Of a stretch of 64,000 nt of DNA, positions 34,035-45,640 are shown in pieces. Origin of the DNA: Linnemannia schmuckeri. Its lineage: Eukaryota > Mortierellomycota > Mortierellomycetes > Mortierellales > Mortierellaceae. A program made the translations under genes and the position numbers. How positions within the stretch are numbered: the first letter of the stretch is position 1; the number at the start of each line of letters is the position of its first letter. The notes under the pieces are model-generated. The model saw only the letters and a program-made list of their open reading frames with translations. It searched no databases and had not been told where the DNA came from. The DNA lies in NCBI GenBank assembly GCA_029449235.1, contig JANATG010000005.1, positions 930,001-994,000 on the forward strand, given 5' to 3'.

Positions 34035-35976
34035 CTATTGTCTCTGACATTCAGCCATCAAGTCCTTGGAAATGAAGCGGTCCAAGTGCGCCACAAAGAC
34101 ATCCAGTGGACACCATTCCAAATCACACCAGTTGGACTTGGTGGCCATCACTGCCTGGTTGTAAAGGACTCGAACAAAGTACTCTCCATGAGGAGTCTTC
34201 CACAGCTCGACAAGGATGTGGGAAGCCTATGTATTTTTTTGAGGTAGTGAAAGAAGAAACAATTAGCTCGTGATCAATTAGTCCGTTTATCAATAAGCTA
34301 ATCAGTTGTACGAACAAGAGTACATACATAGGGCGGCCATCTCATATCCTCGGCGTCAAAGAGTCCCAGCAGAGGCAAAATGGTCGTGTCGTGACCAGAA
34401 TAAAAGCTAAACCGAACCCTGCCGTGAGCCTTGGCAGTCAGAAGGTTCTCCTTGATGTCGCTCGACAAAGGTCCCATTCCCAACCGCAAAACATCGAAAA
34501 CGCCTTCAGCATCCCGATACATCTCTGTAGTTTGAATGGCGACATTGTCAAGAATGCGGTTGGCGATAGTCTCAGTGATACAGTTGTTCGCGCCTCCTTC
34601 GTTGCCATCCTTCCGGCACTGCAAAGGCTTGTTGTGGCATATCCTAGGAAGAACAGTGTCCATGAATCCTGACCAAGGCTTCTCCGCCCCCAAGATCCGT
34701 GTTAATTGCTTGGAAAGGCCTTCGTTGTCATGCTTCAGTCGCTTGAGCACCTCTGATGTCTTTTCAATATTGGAACGCAACTGCGAGATGCGTGGGCATG
34801 CCCCGGCATTAATGGTCAGGTAGTCCACTTCTGTTGGCAAGGTATGGATTTGTAGAACTGGGGGTGATGAAGATGCAGACTTGCCCTGTACACCATAGAG
34901 TCCTGCCATAAGATTCTCAGCGCTTTGCTTTGTTCGCCACACATCTAAATACAGTTTTCATAAAGTCAATTTGTCACTTGGGGCATCAAGATACATAAAA
35001 CAAATACGCCCTTGCATCAAAATAAAAAAAACAACAACAACATGTATTACCTGTGCTCCGAATATGCACAGTACTGGGGTCGTAGGCCTCTGGGAGAAAG
35101 TTGAGTTTGTCGACATAGATCTGTCGGAGTGCTGCGCCCAGCTTGCGATGCTGCAATGCTCCCACTGGTGTCAGTTGGCCCGGCGCACAGCTGCCCTTCC
35201 ACATGAGCCTAGATGCAAAGGGAGATCCAGCGGGGATGGTCACGACCTGATGAGCAACCACATTGGCATAATGGTAGGGCGACTTTTCGGTGCTGTCTAA
35301 TCCGGGCCCTGTAAATGAGTATGCGCTTGAATTGGAGCACTCCCAAGTGAGGTCTAGATCCAGAGGGAGAGCTGCAATAGGGACACTAATAAATCCCATC
35401 CATCCATAGGTAATAGCATAAAAAGATGAAGGATGAAAATTATGATGTAAGTTATTAGAGTTTGAGAGGTCCTCATGCAGCTGATAAGTCATGAGAAATA
35501 TGGTCAAGTATTGTTTGTGCTCTTATGTGCCTACCGATCGCCATGACGAATGAAGAGTTGGGAATGGAGTAGTGTTGCTCCCTTGACCTGTGTAGGGATG
35601 AGCATGAAAAGCGCACATGAATTGACGAAACTTGAGTTAGTCCTTGCTGGAATGATCCACTTGATGCTACCCATGCTCTTTCTTCGCTAGTTCTTGGCTA
35701 CAGTCAATGAAAAGATGACTTTGAATGCTGTAGTCGATTGGTCTGCGGAGTACTTACCTTCGGGACAGGATATGTTTCGAGAGTTGGACGGGGTGCTTGG
35801 CAGTAGTTGTATCTCTCAGGGTTGATGGAGAGGTTGGTCTGTTCCTGGTTGACGAGGTAGATGAGGTCGGGAGCGATGAGATCCTGGTGCGAGGATGACC
35901 TGAAGCGGGATGCGGTCATGACGAGTCCTCCTGCGATGAGGCAGAGCATGACAGTTGTGAATCGAGTCACTGTCAT
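34035..35976 (-). CDS. Histidine acid phosphatase (branch 2; PXYLP1/acid-phosphatase-like)
   Basis: Five exons in phase (35976-35758, 35587-35535, 35385-35051, 34944-34328, 34226-34035) give 471 aa. The N-terminus carries one hydrophobic segment (TVMLCLIAGGLVMTA), so the protein is a type II membrane or secreted protein. The phosphate-pocket motif RHGDRVP lies at about residues 87-93 and spans the exon 2/3 junction, followed by GQLTPVGALQHRKLG. The catalytic proton donor His-Asp is in SFYSGHDTTILPL near residue 388. Cys residues are frequent, as in secreted phosphatases. The 472-codon length fits the family. The substrate cannot be read from sequence. Monophosphoesters or phosphorylated glycans are possible. 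Confidence 0.85.
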
Positions 35977-36299
35977 AGTGAGAGTGTGTATATGACAGGA
36001 GGAAGGAGCGTGTTTGTGGGTTATGTTGGGGACAGAGTGAAAGGAAGGAAAGAAAGAAACAAAGCCAGGGCTGCACAGGACATAAAACTGTCCAAGGGTT
36101 GTCGTACAGATGGCACGTTCCAATTTAATTCGCAGGAAATAGTTAATGTACAAATCTGGCAAGATGGCCCTTGTCAAAGCACCTTGCCCAGGTCTTTTTT
36201 TCGCCCTTCGTTATCGTAATTGTTATCGGGCCAGCCCAACTACCGTCCGTCTTATGAATGAATAAAAAATAAAAAATGAAAAAATATATGTGTATATGA

Positions 36300-37978
36300 C
36301 TAGTAAAAGGCAAGGGCGCCATATTGACGAGCATTGCGACCCTGGTCTTGGGTGGGAGTCTCCACCAGCTCGTTCTCCTTTTGCGCAAAGTTCAATCCCG
36401 CCCCGCGGCACTCTCGAATCATCTGCTCAATCGCCAAGCGCTTCTCCTCCCGCTGGCGAGACAGATCATCGCCTGGCATAACAGTCTCACTCTCAACTTC
36501 CGCTTGGTGGTGTAAGTTATGGCGACGGAAGGCTTGGCTCAGTTCATCTGCGGTATTGTCCTCTGCCCGTCCTCCGTATCGCTGATGGTAGAGTTCTTGA
36601 TGTCGATGCTCAATGGACTGTGCTGATTGATGTCTTTGCCGGCCAGTCCATCCATTGCCGCTGCGAGAATTGCTGGACCCGTACTGTTGCTGCTGACTGC
36701 TGCGAAGGTGTTCGAGTGCGGCAGGGCCCTTAGATCCTGAATTGGACCGCTTAAGGTTCCAGCCCTTGGCTTCCTCTGCGGCGGCAGCACGGATGGACTC
36801 TGTGAAAGCCGTTGAAACATTCCGAACCATGCCATACCGGGACACCGAGTTCCGAGACATGGCACTTCTGGGTCCTCCAGGGGAATCGACGGATTCTGTG
36901 ACAATCCGGAGGTGAGGTACATTCTGGTGGAGTCGACGCTGAGAGTTCTGTCCAAAGTAGAAAGAACGATTGTCGTCGAAATCAAAACTAGCGCTCGAGA
37001 CACCACCACCATGTATCGTGGCAGTAGAACCGGGCCATTGGTGAAGAGGAACGCCTGAGGATGGCGCAGATAAAGGCGCAATGTTATTGGAGAATGGCAT
37101 GTTGTAGGTCGAAACAGAGGCAGAGTTCAAACCATTCTCAAACTCCCACTCATATGGACCCAACACTTCACGTCGATATCCTCCCAGAAGCACGTAAAAC
37201 ATCTTGGAACAGCGCTTAATGTCGTTTACAAGCGCGACACCCCATCCAAAGGAGTAAGTCTGTTGAGGTGTGTGTTGAAGAATGGTAGCATGTTGGGATG
37301 CGAAGATATGAGGACCAAGGATGGACGCGAGCATGTCGGGCTTGACTCGATTGAAGCTGGAGCGGTTGAGGATGGCGAGCGAAAGATTCAAGAGCTCGAT
37401 CAGCAAGGCCCTATTGACTGCTGGGAAGTGGGGATGGTTCAATAGCGCATTGACGGTGTTGATTTTGTACTGGATACGACTGGTGGCCGTGGGTGTTGAG
37501 GCTCCCGAAGGCGCACTGGAGAAGGCGCCGTTGGCTACAGTCATCAATCCGAACAAAGAAAAAAAGTGAATGTGTTAAAAATATGACAGATTTGACTACT
37601 CTAAGTGCAAGCAAAAAAAAAAGTCCACTTGCCTGAGGTTAATGCTTCTTGAATCTCCATGGGTACGATTGCTTCACGCAGGTTCTTCAAGACAGCCAAC
37701 ATTACACCGGCAACAGTGTCGATTCGTGTGCACTTGAGGGAGAAGAGATCTCTTCGCTCAGGATCTGCCATCAGAGTGACTATGGCACCCACAACCGAAG
37801 GTAAATATGGGTTCTTGAGGATGAAGGGGTGGTTAAGTCCTCGCTCCATGATCTCATCGACACAAGAGACAACGATCCGGTAGACAAACTCGACTGGAAG
37901 CGAGCATTGGTTGAACTCCTGCTTCAAGGACTGGAGTTCGCGCTTGGCAGCCAGCCGCTTGTTGACGAAGCGAAACAT
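36300..37978 (-). CDS. RhoGAP-like domain protein without the arginine finger
   Basis: Two exons (37978-37633 and 37534-36300) give 526 aa. They are separated by a 98-bp intron with a GC donor (TCAG|GCAAGT) and an acceptor in CTGTAG. Residues of about 25-225 follow the RhoGAP helix pattern: an EFVYRIVVSCVDEIMERGL opening, RIDTVAGVMLAVLKNLREAIVP, then NRALLIELLNLSLAILNR and MLASILGPHIF. Where active RhoGAPs have G-[IFY]-R-x-x-G, this protein reads GLNHPFILKNP, so the catalytic Arg is absent. The C-terminal half is Ser/Gln-rich and disordered, and ends with a charged helix (REEKRLAIEQMIRECR). A scaffold or regulator of Rho-type GTPases is plausible but inferred. Confidence 0.7.
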
Positions 37979-39213
37979 CTATGTTCGTTTCTGATGGGAT
38001 GAATGGCAAAGAAAAAAATGTCGGTGTATTGTGATACAGGTGTTGGTAGGATTGGTTGAGTATGTTAGTAAGGTGTAGCGATGAGAGGAAGGAAGGGAGA
38101 GACTAAGGATTGAAGGTAGTTCAATCACCAACGACTATCACTAGAGAAAAGGTAAAGGACGTGGGGAGATGGTAGAGCCTGTCAAGGCGAGTAAGTGTGA
38201 GTGCAAATAGTACAACTAAAAGTATACAGATTGTCGCTCTTTGAAAAAGAATGCCAAGTGAAATATGAATGGCGAGAGAGAAGAGGAGAAAGGGTAGGAT
38301 TGCTAAAGAGGTAGACGGTTTGCAAAAAAGCCGAAAAAAGGGTTTTGATGGGGATGATGAGATATATACCGTGGTGGGAGGGGGGCGAGGGACGTGTCAT
38401 GTAAGAGCCGTCTGTTACTATGAACCGGATTATGAGCATCGCGAGCATTGGAATATCGTGGTCCAGATTGCAACCTCAAACGTCCGTCTCAGATATGAAA
38501 AAAATAAATAAATTTGTCACCCGTGTCGGCTGAAGTATGCGATTCTTTTGTAGAACCACGACCATCTTATACACAAAATAGAAAGGAGACAATGCGATCA
38601 AGCGACCGATAGGGTTTCTTGTTGATGGCCTAAAGACCTTTTGATTGCATACAGCAATTGAGCGCATCTTTTCTTTGATTCCCATTTCTACCAACTCATT
38701 GCTCATGGGTGTCAGGTTAAAAAACCACTTTAATCAGGTTTTTGAAATGGAGATTACGATAGAACATATCAGATTGATACCGGGTAATGACCGGAGGAGT
38801 ATGGATGCGAAATGACGGCATTATCACTAGAGAATGAACGATCAATAAGGCCAGGGGCGAAGGTTAGTGGCGTTAAAATGAGCGTGCCGGGTATTTGATA
38901 CTGATCAATCAACTAGAAACCTTTTGCCTTACTGGATACTGATCAATGGTGAATGAAAAGAGATATTGTCGCTACCGCTGACAAATGGTCGGATGTGGAA
39001 ACAACCTTCCTTGCCGACAACCGCGCAGCCCTATGTTACACATTAGTTAGGCATGCGGTGCGGCGGACATACGGCGTCCAAATTATTCCTCTTCATCCAA
39101 CGTACACACGTCACGTACGGGGAACAGAGAGGAGTGGACCCTTCATCCCACTCTTCGCGAGCTTGATCGCGCCCTGGCTCGTTCGGGGCTGAATCAATTG
39201 GTTTCTAATTACC

Positions 39214-39260
<47 letters not shown>

Positions 39261-39375
39261 TTTTTTTTCTTTCCATCTTCGTTACATTTGCCTTCATTTT
39301 CTTTCTTTCTTTCTTTCTTCCCCTAACAATCCCTCTTCCCTTTCTTACCTCATTTGAACTTAAACAATCACAGCA
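37979..39375. promoter_or_regulatory. Divergent region between the RhoGAP-like gene and GSH2
   Basis: This 1.4-kb stretch separates two divergently transcribed genes. A (CTTT)n microsatellite lies at about 39210-39262 and a second shorter one at about 39299-39320, giving a pyrimidine-rich leader just upstream of the GSH2 ATG. An open frame at 38953-39192 has no recognisable motif. I support no gene here. Confidence 0.5.
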
Positions 39376-41844
39376 ATGGCCGACCTCGCATTAACTCTGA
39401 ACGAGGAACAACTCACGATTCTCAAGGACGCCGCACTCGACTTTGCACTGTCCCACGGTCTGGTCGTTCGCCCACCATCTTCTACCGACGACGCCACTGG
39501 TCAGCAAGGAGGAGTCATCAACGCCCCCGTCACGCTCTTCCCCACACCCTTCCCCAGCAACGCCTTCAATAACGCCGTCAGGATCCAACCCCTTTACAAC
39601 CAATTGGTGCACGATATTTCTCAGGACGATGCTTTCTTGAAGGAGATTATGGAGAGGTAATGCATGTTCATAGTGTTAATTGGGCGGCATTATCGCCCTT
39701 TCTTCTATGTAGGGTTGTAGATGGTTCAGTTGACGAAGAAAAAAGAAGCTAATATGATTTTCTGTTTCCGTACTTATTTTTGTGTTAGTCTGTCGACTGT
39801 TGACGATTTTGTCAAACGTCTTTACGATCTTTATTTGGAAGTCAAGAAGGAGGGCATTGTCCAGGTATGTTTGATCACGAATGCCAACACCAACAATAAT
39901 TCTTCAGTGATGGTTAGAACGATACACTTTCCTAAGCATTATTGGGCACCTTGTTGCGTTTTTGGCACCAGAATGCTGATTAATTGCGTTTTTTTGTTCT
40001 GCTGTGGGTGGACTGCTTTTCCCTTAACGATCGAAAAAAAAAGTTTCTCAGATATCAATACAGAACTGCTGACAAATGCATACGCGTTTCTTGTCTCCTC
40101 TTATCTTTCTAGCCTGCTTCGTTGGGATTACATCGATCGGATTATATCATTCACCTGAATCCAGGTCAGGACTTTTCTGAGGCAGAAATCAAGCAGGTCG
40201 AACTTAACACCATTTCCGTCTCCTTTGGCAGTCTCTCGTCGCTCACAGGAGACCTTCACAGGTACAGTCGAAAACTGAGGTTATGACAGGAGGACAGCCA
40301 ATTGGTTCGACAAGCGGCTTTACTCTGGATTTTCGTACACCAGGGTATTGACACAGGACATGAATCCGCTTTGTTGTGTTCAAATAGATACTTGTATGCT
40401 ACAACAGGATATTTCTCAGACAAGATCGACATCTCTGCATTGCCCAGCAGTGACTCGATCGAGTCTATTGCTTCCGGATTGGCCTCTGCACACAAGCACT
40501 ATGGGTCTAAGACGTTAGTTGACAGATTGTTTGAATGTACTACACGATGAACTGCAAAAGATCAATACAAGAAGAATTAATACTTATTTATTTGTTTCTT
40601 TAGTGCAAAGGTCATGATGGTGGTGCAACCTGGCGAAAGGAACGCTTTTGACCAGCGATGGATCGAATACAACCTTTTGAACAAGTAAGGATACAGGAGG
40701 GACAATCTTGACAACAGATATCGAGTCAACAAAGGATAACCCGTACAGGAGCTAATTCATTTCGTACACTATCTTTGACACATTTCAGGCATGGGGTGGT
40801 ATTGATCAGGAAAACTCTTGCAGAGATTGCAGACCAGGGACGATTGGACCCCAAGACCAAGGCGCTCTTCATGTAAGCATGCTGGAGGATACTCGGGGCA
40901 AAATTTCGCTCTCCTGGATGGATATGCTCAAAAGACACATATTCTTAACAACGCTTGCGGTGTGTTTCATTGGATTAGTGGTGACCAAGAGGTCTCTGTC
41001 GCATACTATCGATCCGCCTATGCCACAACTGACTACCCAACAGAAAAGGTGCGTTGTACTCTTTTTTGGTCTGTTGTAACATCAAAAAGATGTAACAATG
41101 AACGAAGCTTCTAATCTGACGCCACCAAAACCACTTCGCACACAAATAGGAATGGGACGGTAGACTTCTTGCAGAGAGATCGCTGGCAATCAAATGTCCC
41201 ACAATCGCGTATCAGCTCGTTGGAGCCAAGAAGGTCCAGCAGGTGCTCGCTGCTTCCGGTCAGCTGGAGCGATTTGTCAAGGATCCAGTGATGGTTGCTC
41301 AGCTCCGCGCATCGTTCACTGGACTCTACCCCCTGGATGATTCATCTGAAGGGCTGGCTGCATATGAAGCTGCACTCAAGAACAGTGACGAGCTTGTCAT
41401 GAAGCCTCAGCGCGAAGGAGGAGGTAAATAACGTGAAGAAAGGCTCTTGAAGCGTTCTTGTTTGCTTACTGTATTTTATCGTTTGTAATTCGCAATCTTT
41501 TTGACCAGTTTGCATAAAATAATGTTCATGTCATAGGAAACAACATTTATGGGAAGGATATTCAGGAGGCACTCAAGACATTGACGGCAGAACAGAGGAA
41601 CGCATACATCTTGATGGACATCATCCGACCACCTATCACCAAGAATGTTCTCCTCCGGAAGGGTCAGCTCCAGAGGGCAGATGTTGTCTCGGAGTTGGGA
41701 GTCTATGGTATCTATCTGCACGATGGTCACAAGGTCATCCGGAACGATAACGGAGGCCATTTGCTCCGCACAAAGGGGGTCGAAAGCAATGAGGGCGGTG
41801 TTGCTGCAGGATTCGCAGTTATCGATTCCTTGTTACTTGTTTGA
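39376..41844 (+). CDS. GSH2: Glutathione synthetase
   Basis: This enzyme catalyses the ATP-dependent joining of gamma-glutamylcysteine and glycine in the second step of glutathione synthesis. It acts in the cytosol, usually as a homodimer of the eukaryotic ATP-grasp type. Nine exons keep phase (39376-39656, 39789-39864, 40113-40261, 40388-40513, 40604-40684, 40789-40872, 40979-41048, 41150-41423, 41537-41844), giving 482 aa. Landmarks are QVELNTISVSFG, YRSAYATTDYP, the ATP-grasp glycine loop in VMKPQREGGGNNIYG (split over exons 8 and 9), and a complete C-terminus, LRTKG...SNEGGVAAGFAVIDS. The length matches the family. The start of exon 7 is the least certain junction. Confidence 0.94.
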
Positions 41845-44800
41845 GCTTCCCACTCTTTTTTTCCTTCACTCCGCTTAATAGAGAGTAACACCCAATCCTT
41901 CCTTCTTTCCACTGTACTCTTTTCTGTTCCTCACCTTTTTTTGTGTTTGTAAAGGAGAGTTATTCCGCAGAATTTTAGACGAGAAAATAGACTAAAAAAA
42001 CACACACATATTTATACTTCAATTGAGAACAGCCGAAGGCCAGCTCAAAAATAGTAAACAAAAGGGAAACAGGATGGAGCAAGAGGAAGAAGAGAACATA
42101 AGAAAATGGGTTAAAGTTGCACGATTGAAGGGGACTGCTCTCCCTGTATCGATTTCCCTTACGTCTGTGCGACAATAGCAGCCCAAGAGAGAGAGAGAGA
42201 GGGGGGGGGGGGGGGGAACGAGCGGCGATAAGGGAACAGAACAGGCGTTGAAGTTGACACAATTGAGTCTTGTACAAAAATACTGCCTGAAAAATAAAAT
42301 AGCAAGCCACCCTTTCAACCTTTTTTTAACCCACTTCGCCTCCTTGCCCCTTTTCTTCCTTTCGCCTCTCCTTCAGCATCTCTTCCCGCTAGAAAACGCA
42401 CAAAGAGCTTCTCCACGCGTACGTCCGCTTAATGCGCGTATGCGCACAGAAATGCCTTTTTTCATTTTCTTCAGATTTTTTTGCCACGCATGCTACTGCA
42501 GAATGAAAGTATTTTGCTTCCCTCTTCTCCTTTTCTCCAAGAATGTTTGTGTGCACAGAGCTATATTTTCTTCTCTCTTTCTTCCCTCTTCCCTCTTCCC
42601 TCTTCTTTTCTGAACGGTTATTGGTTCTTTTGCCATCCTTTTTCAGCTCCTTCCTTCCATGCTGATTTCGTGTCGCTAGAAAGAATAATCTTCCCAGAGC
42701 AAAGTCCCGAAAAGGGTATTGACAGTGCTTTTTTTTGTTCAGGAACATCCACCAGAGTAAAAAGATGGGCGTAAAAGAGGGAAGGGCACACAAAACAGTT
42801 CTGTGCAGAAGCAAGGAAGAGACCCCAGATTTTCTAATTCGTTAAAGCTCCGACGCTTCTTTTACAAAAATGGGTGTGTGTGGTGTTTCTGTCGAGTGTT
42901 ACCTCAGTCCAACTCTTTGCTTTGTGCCTGATTCTTCTTGTGTTTTGCGTTTAGAGAGGGAGAAGAAGGTACCCGAACTGTATTTTGCCTAGTTGGATAG
43001 AAAACCGCAAATGCTTGTTAGCGAGAAAAAGAAGAGACCTAAAGGCGATCTCCCTTCCTTCTCTCTCTTCTCTTCCTCTCCTCTCTCTTCTCGTTCTTTT
43101 CTCTCTCTTCTCTCTTTTCTCTCTCATCTCTCTTTTCCGGTCATATCTCATCCCTTCATCCCCTTGCTTTTGTATATTTCGTTTTAAAAACACAAACAAC
43201 ACCCTTCCATTGAGAGACTAAGCTTGCTCATTCCAGCTTCATAGCGCAGTACCTTTTAATGCTTCATTGGAAAGAAGGAAGGAAAAAAGGACGCGATGGG
43301 TGCGAAAGGAGAGAAAGAGATGTAAGAGAGAAGAAGAAAACCAGAAAAAAATCAATCGCGAGATTTCGCATGCGAGGCTGGCCATTGAAAAATGAACAAG
43401 GAGATGGATAGGGAATCGATAGGCGAATATTTTAGCCCGATATCGATCCTTTGTTCACTTGTTATTTTTTCTGTGGCAGTGCTGAGTGCTGAGGGATTTC
43501 TTGGTTTCTTGTCACTCAATGCTTTGTCTCCTCCACTCTGTTCCCTTGACCCCCAGGCATAAAAACCCTCCCTCTTTTTGAACAGGAACGATCACCTTAT
43601 TTAGCTACTGCTAGCAGGGATATTCATGCAAATGCGACGCGGTAAAAGCAACCATAGCCCAAAAGACCAGAGCAAAAACCGAAAAAAGCAAGGTCCAATG
43701 ATAGTTCTTTCTATGGGATCTTCATGCATAAAAACGGGGCGGCAATGTACCGACACACATGTGCATTTTCTTTCAGAGTCTTTTCTTGGCCCATTTTCTT
43801 TCTTTCCCACCTCCTTTCTCATAACCTTTTCTCATGTGCAAGTGTGAAAGCGAGGAGCTAGAGTAGATAGACTGAATAGATGCTAGCGAGGAAAAAAATA
43901 AGAATGGTCTCATAATGTCAATGAACAACCCTTGTTTTCATTGAGGAAAAGAGGGCGATGTACAAGATTGAAAGCACGATCAATTTCCATCATTTTTCGC
44001 TCCATCTCTCCCACACTAGACGCGATGCAGCTGCACGGCGACTATGACGCCTGACGATAAAAATTGAGGAAAAAAGAAAAACGGATTGATATCCGTCGCC
44101 TTGTCTCCTCATGAAAACAAGAGCGCGTATGGTTGATGTCACTCCTGTCATGGTAGTCATCTTAGAGTGCTGTCGCCCTTGTTCTTGGTTTTTTTGTTCT
44201 TTATGATTGCATCAACACCGCTTTTTCGTCAATAGATTATTTTCTTGTTGGCCACTTCGTTAGAGAAAGGTAGGAGAGAATAAGCGAAAGTGAACGAGAA
44301 GGAAAATGATCGCCCTGACGCCTTTCTCGGCTCTTTCGCCTTTGACGTAAATGCACAGCGCTAGAAATAAACACAAGAGAAAGGAGAGAGAAGCAGAGAG
44401 AAGGACAAAAGCGAGCTATTAGGTTAAGAAAAGGGTGCTTGCCCTTTGAATTTCGCCAAAACGCAGAAAAAGGAGGCAGGGAGAGGAACTCAAACTCATC
44501 AGCACGATGCGATGCAGCCAAGTCCAATGCACTATTACCCACTCGAGACAATCAGCAAGCAGATTGGCGTTCCTCCGCATGGGACAACACGCGTCTTTTC
44601 GGTTCAAACAAACAACAAAAAGGCAATCGAAAGAATTGAAAGGCGTGTGTAGGACAAGTTGTCTCTTTGCGACTTTTTCAAAAACCGTGTGACTTGTGTA
44701 CTTGTTCTGCTTGTATGCTGTCTCTTTCTTAAACCAGGCAGGGGAAAGGAGGGGGTTTGAAAGAAAGGGTGGCACAACAAATAAGCATTACTTACTCAAT

Positions 44801-45607
44801 TTCCTTTGATGATGCAGGAGAGAGCAAAAAAAAAAAGAAAACAACGAAGGAGTGAGCAAAAAAAAGGAGGATGGATAAAGTGAAAGGAACAGAGTGTTGA
44901 CGGATGTGCTCATGCGGGCGATCAGTATGCAAGATCCCCCCTTGTTTGAACGACCGACCCTGTTTTTGTATGTACGTTTGTTGTGCAGGTACTCGCTTCA
45001 ACTGATGGTGTTATAATTTTTTTTTTACTTCTTCCTCTTACACACAGCATGGTACATTGATCATAGTAAAGTCAAAGTCTTGCTCAAGGTTGCCGTTTTG
45101 ACTATTTCCTACTTTTTTTACTTCAAGGTCAGTCAGAAAAGAAGAAAATAAGGATGCGTGTGTATGTTCAACCAAGAAAAAAAAAGAAAAATATCACAGA
45201 AAAAACCTAAGGGCGATCCCTTCCTGAGGGCAAATCTCAACGGCTCTCAAAAAGGGCTAAACTCTTTCTTCTTCAACTTCAACGTATTCAATCTCGATTT
45301 CGACGATTGAATTGGCTTTTTTTACTGAGATTTGTACGTTGAACAAAAGTTTCATGAATATCTTTCACGGACTGTTATGCTATGGCCGACTTCACACACG
45401 TAAAAAATAGGGAGAGAGAGACAGAGAAAGAAAAGGAAAGAGAAAGAGAGAGGAAGAGAAAGAGAGAGGAAGAGAAAGAGACAGGGAAGGGGAATGGGAG
45501 AGAGAAATGACGGAAAACAATCAGGGGTGGATGGTAAAAAAGCCGGGAGCGGTTGAGACCTGCAACAATGCAGTAAACAGTTTCTTTTTGTGCTATGCAT
45601 TCGCTCA

Positions 45608-45640
<33 letters not shown>

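Noticed and set aside
38953..39192. 79-aa frame between the RhoGAP-like gene and GSH2
   Set aside because: It has no recognisable motif, no splice partner and no upstream pyrimidine-rich leader of the kind seen before real genes here.
42988..43221. Ser/Leu-rich frames on the plus strand and Arg/Glu-rich frames on the minus strand
   Set aside because: They are products of a CT/GA-rich low-complexity block and are open in several frames at once.
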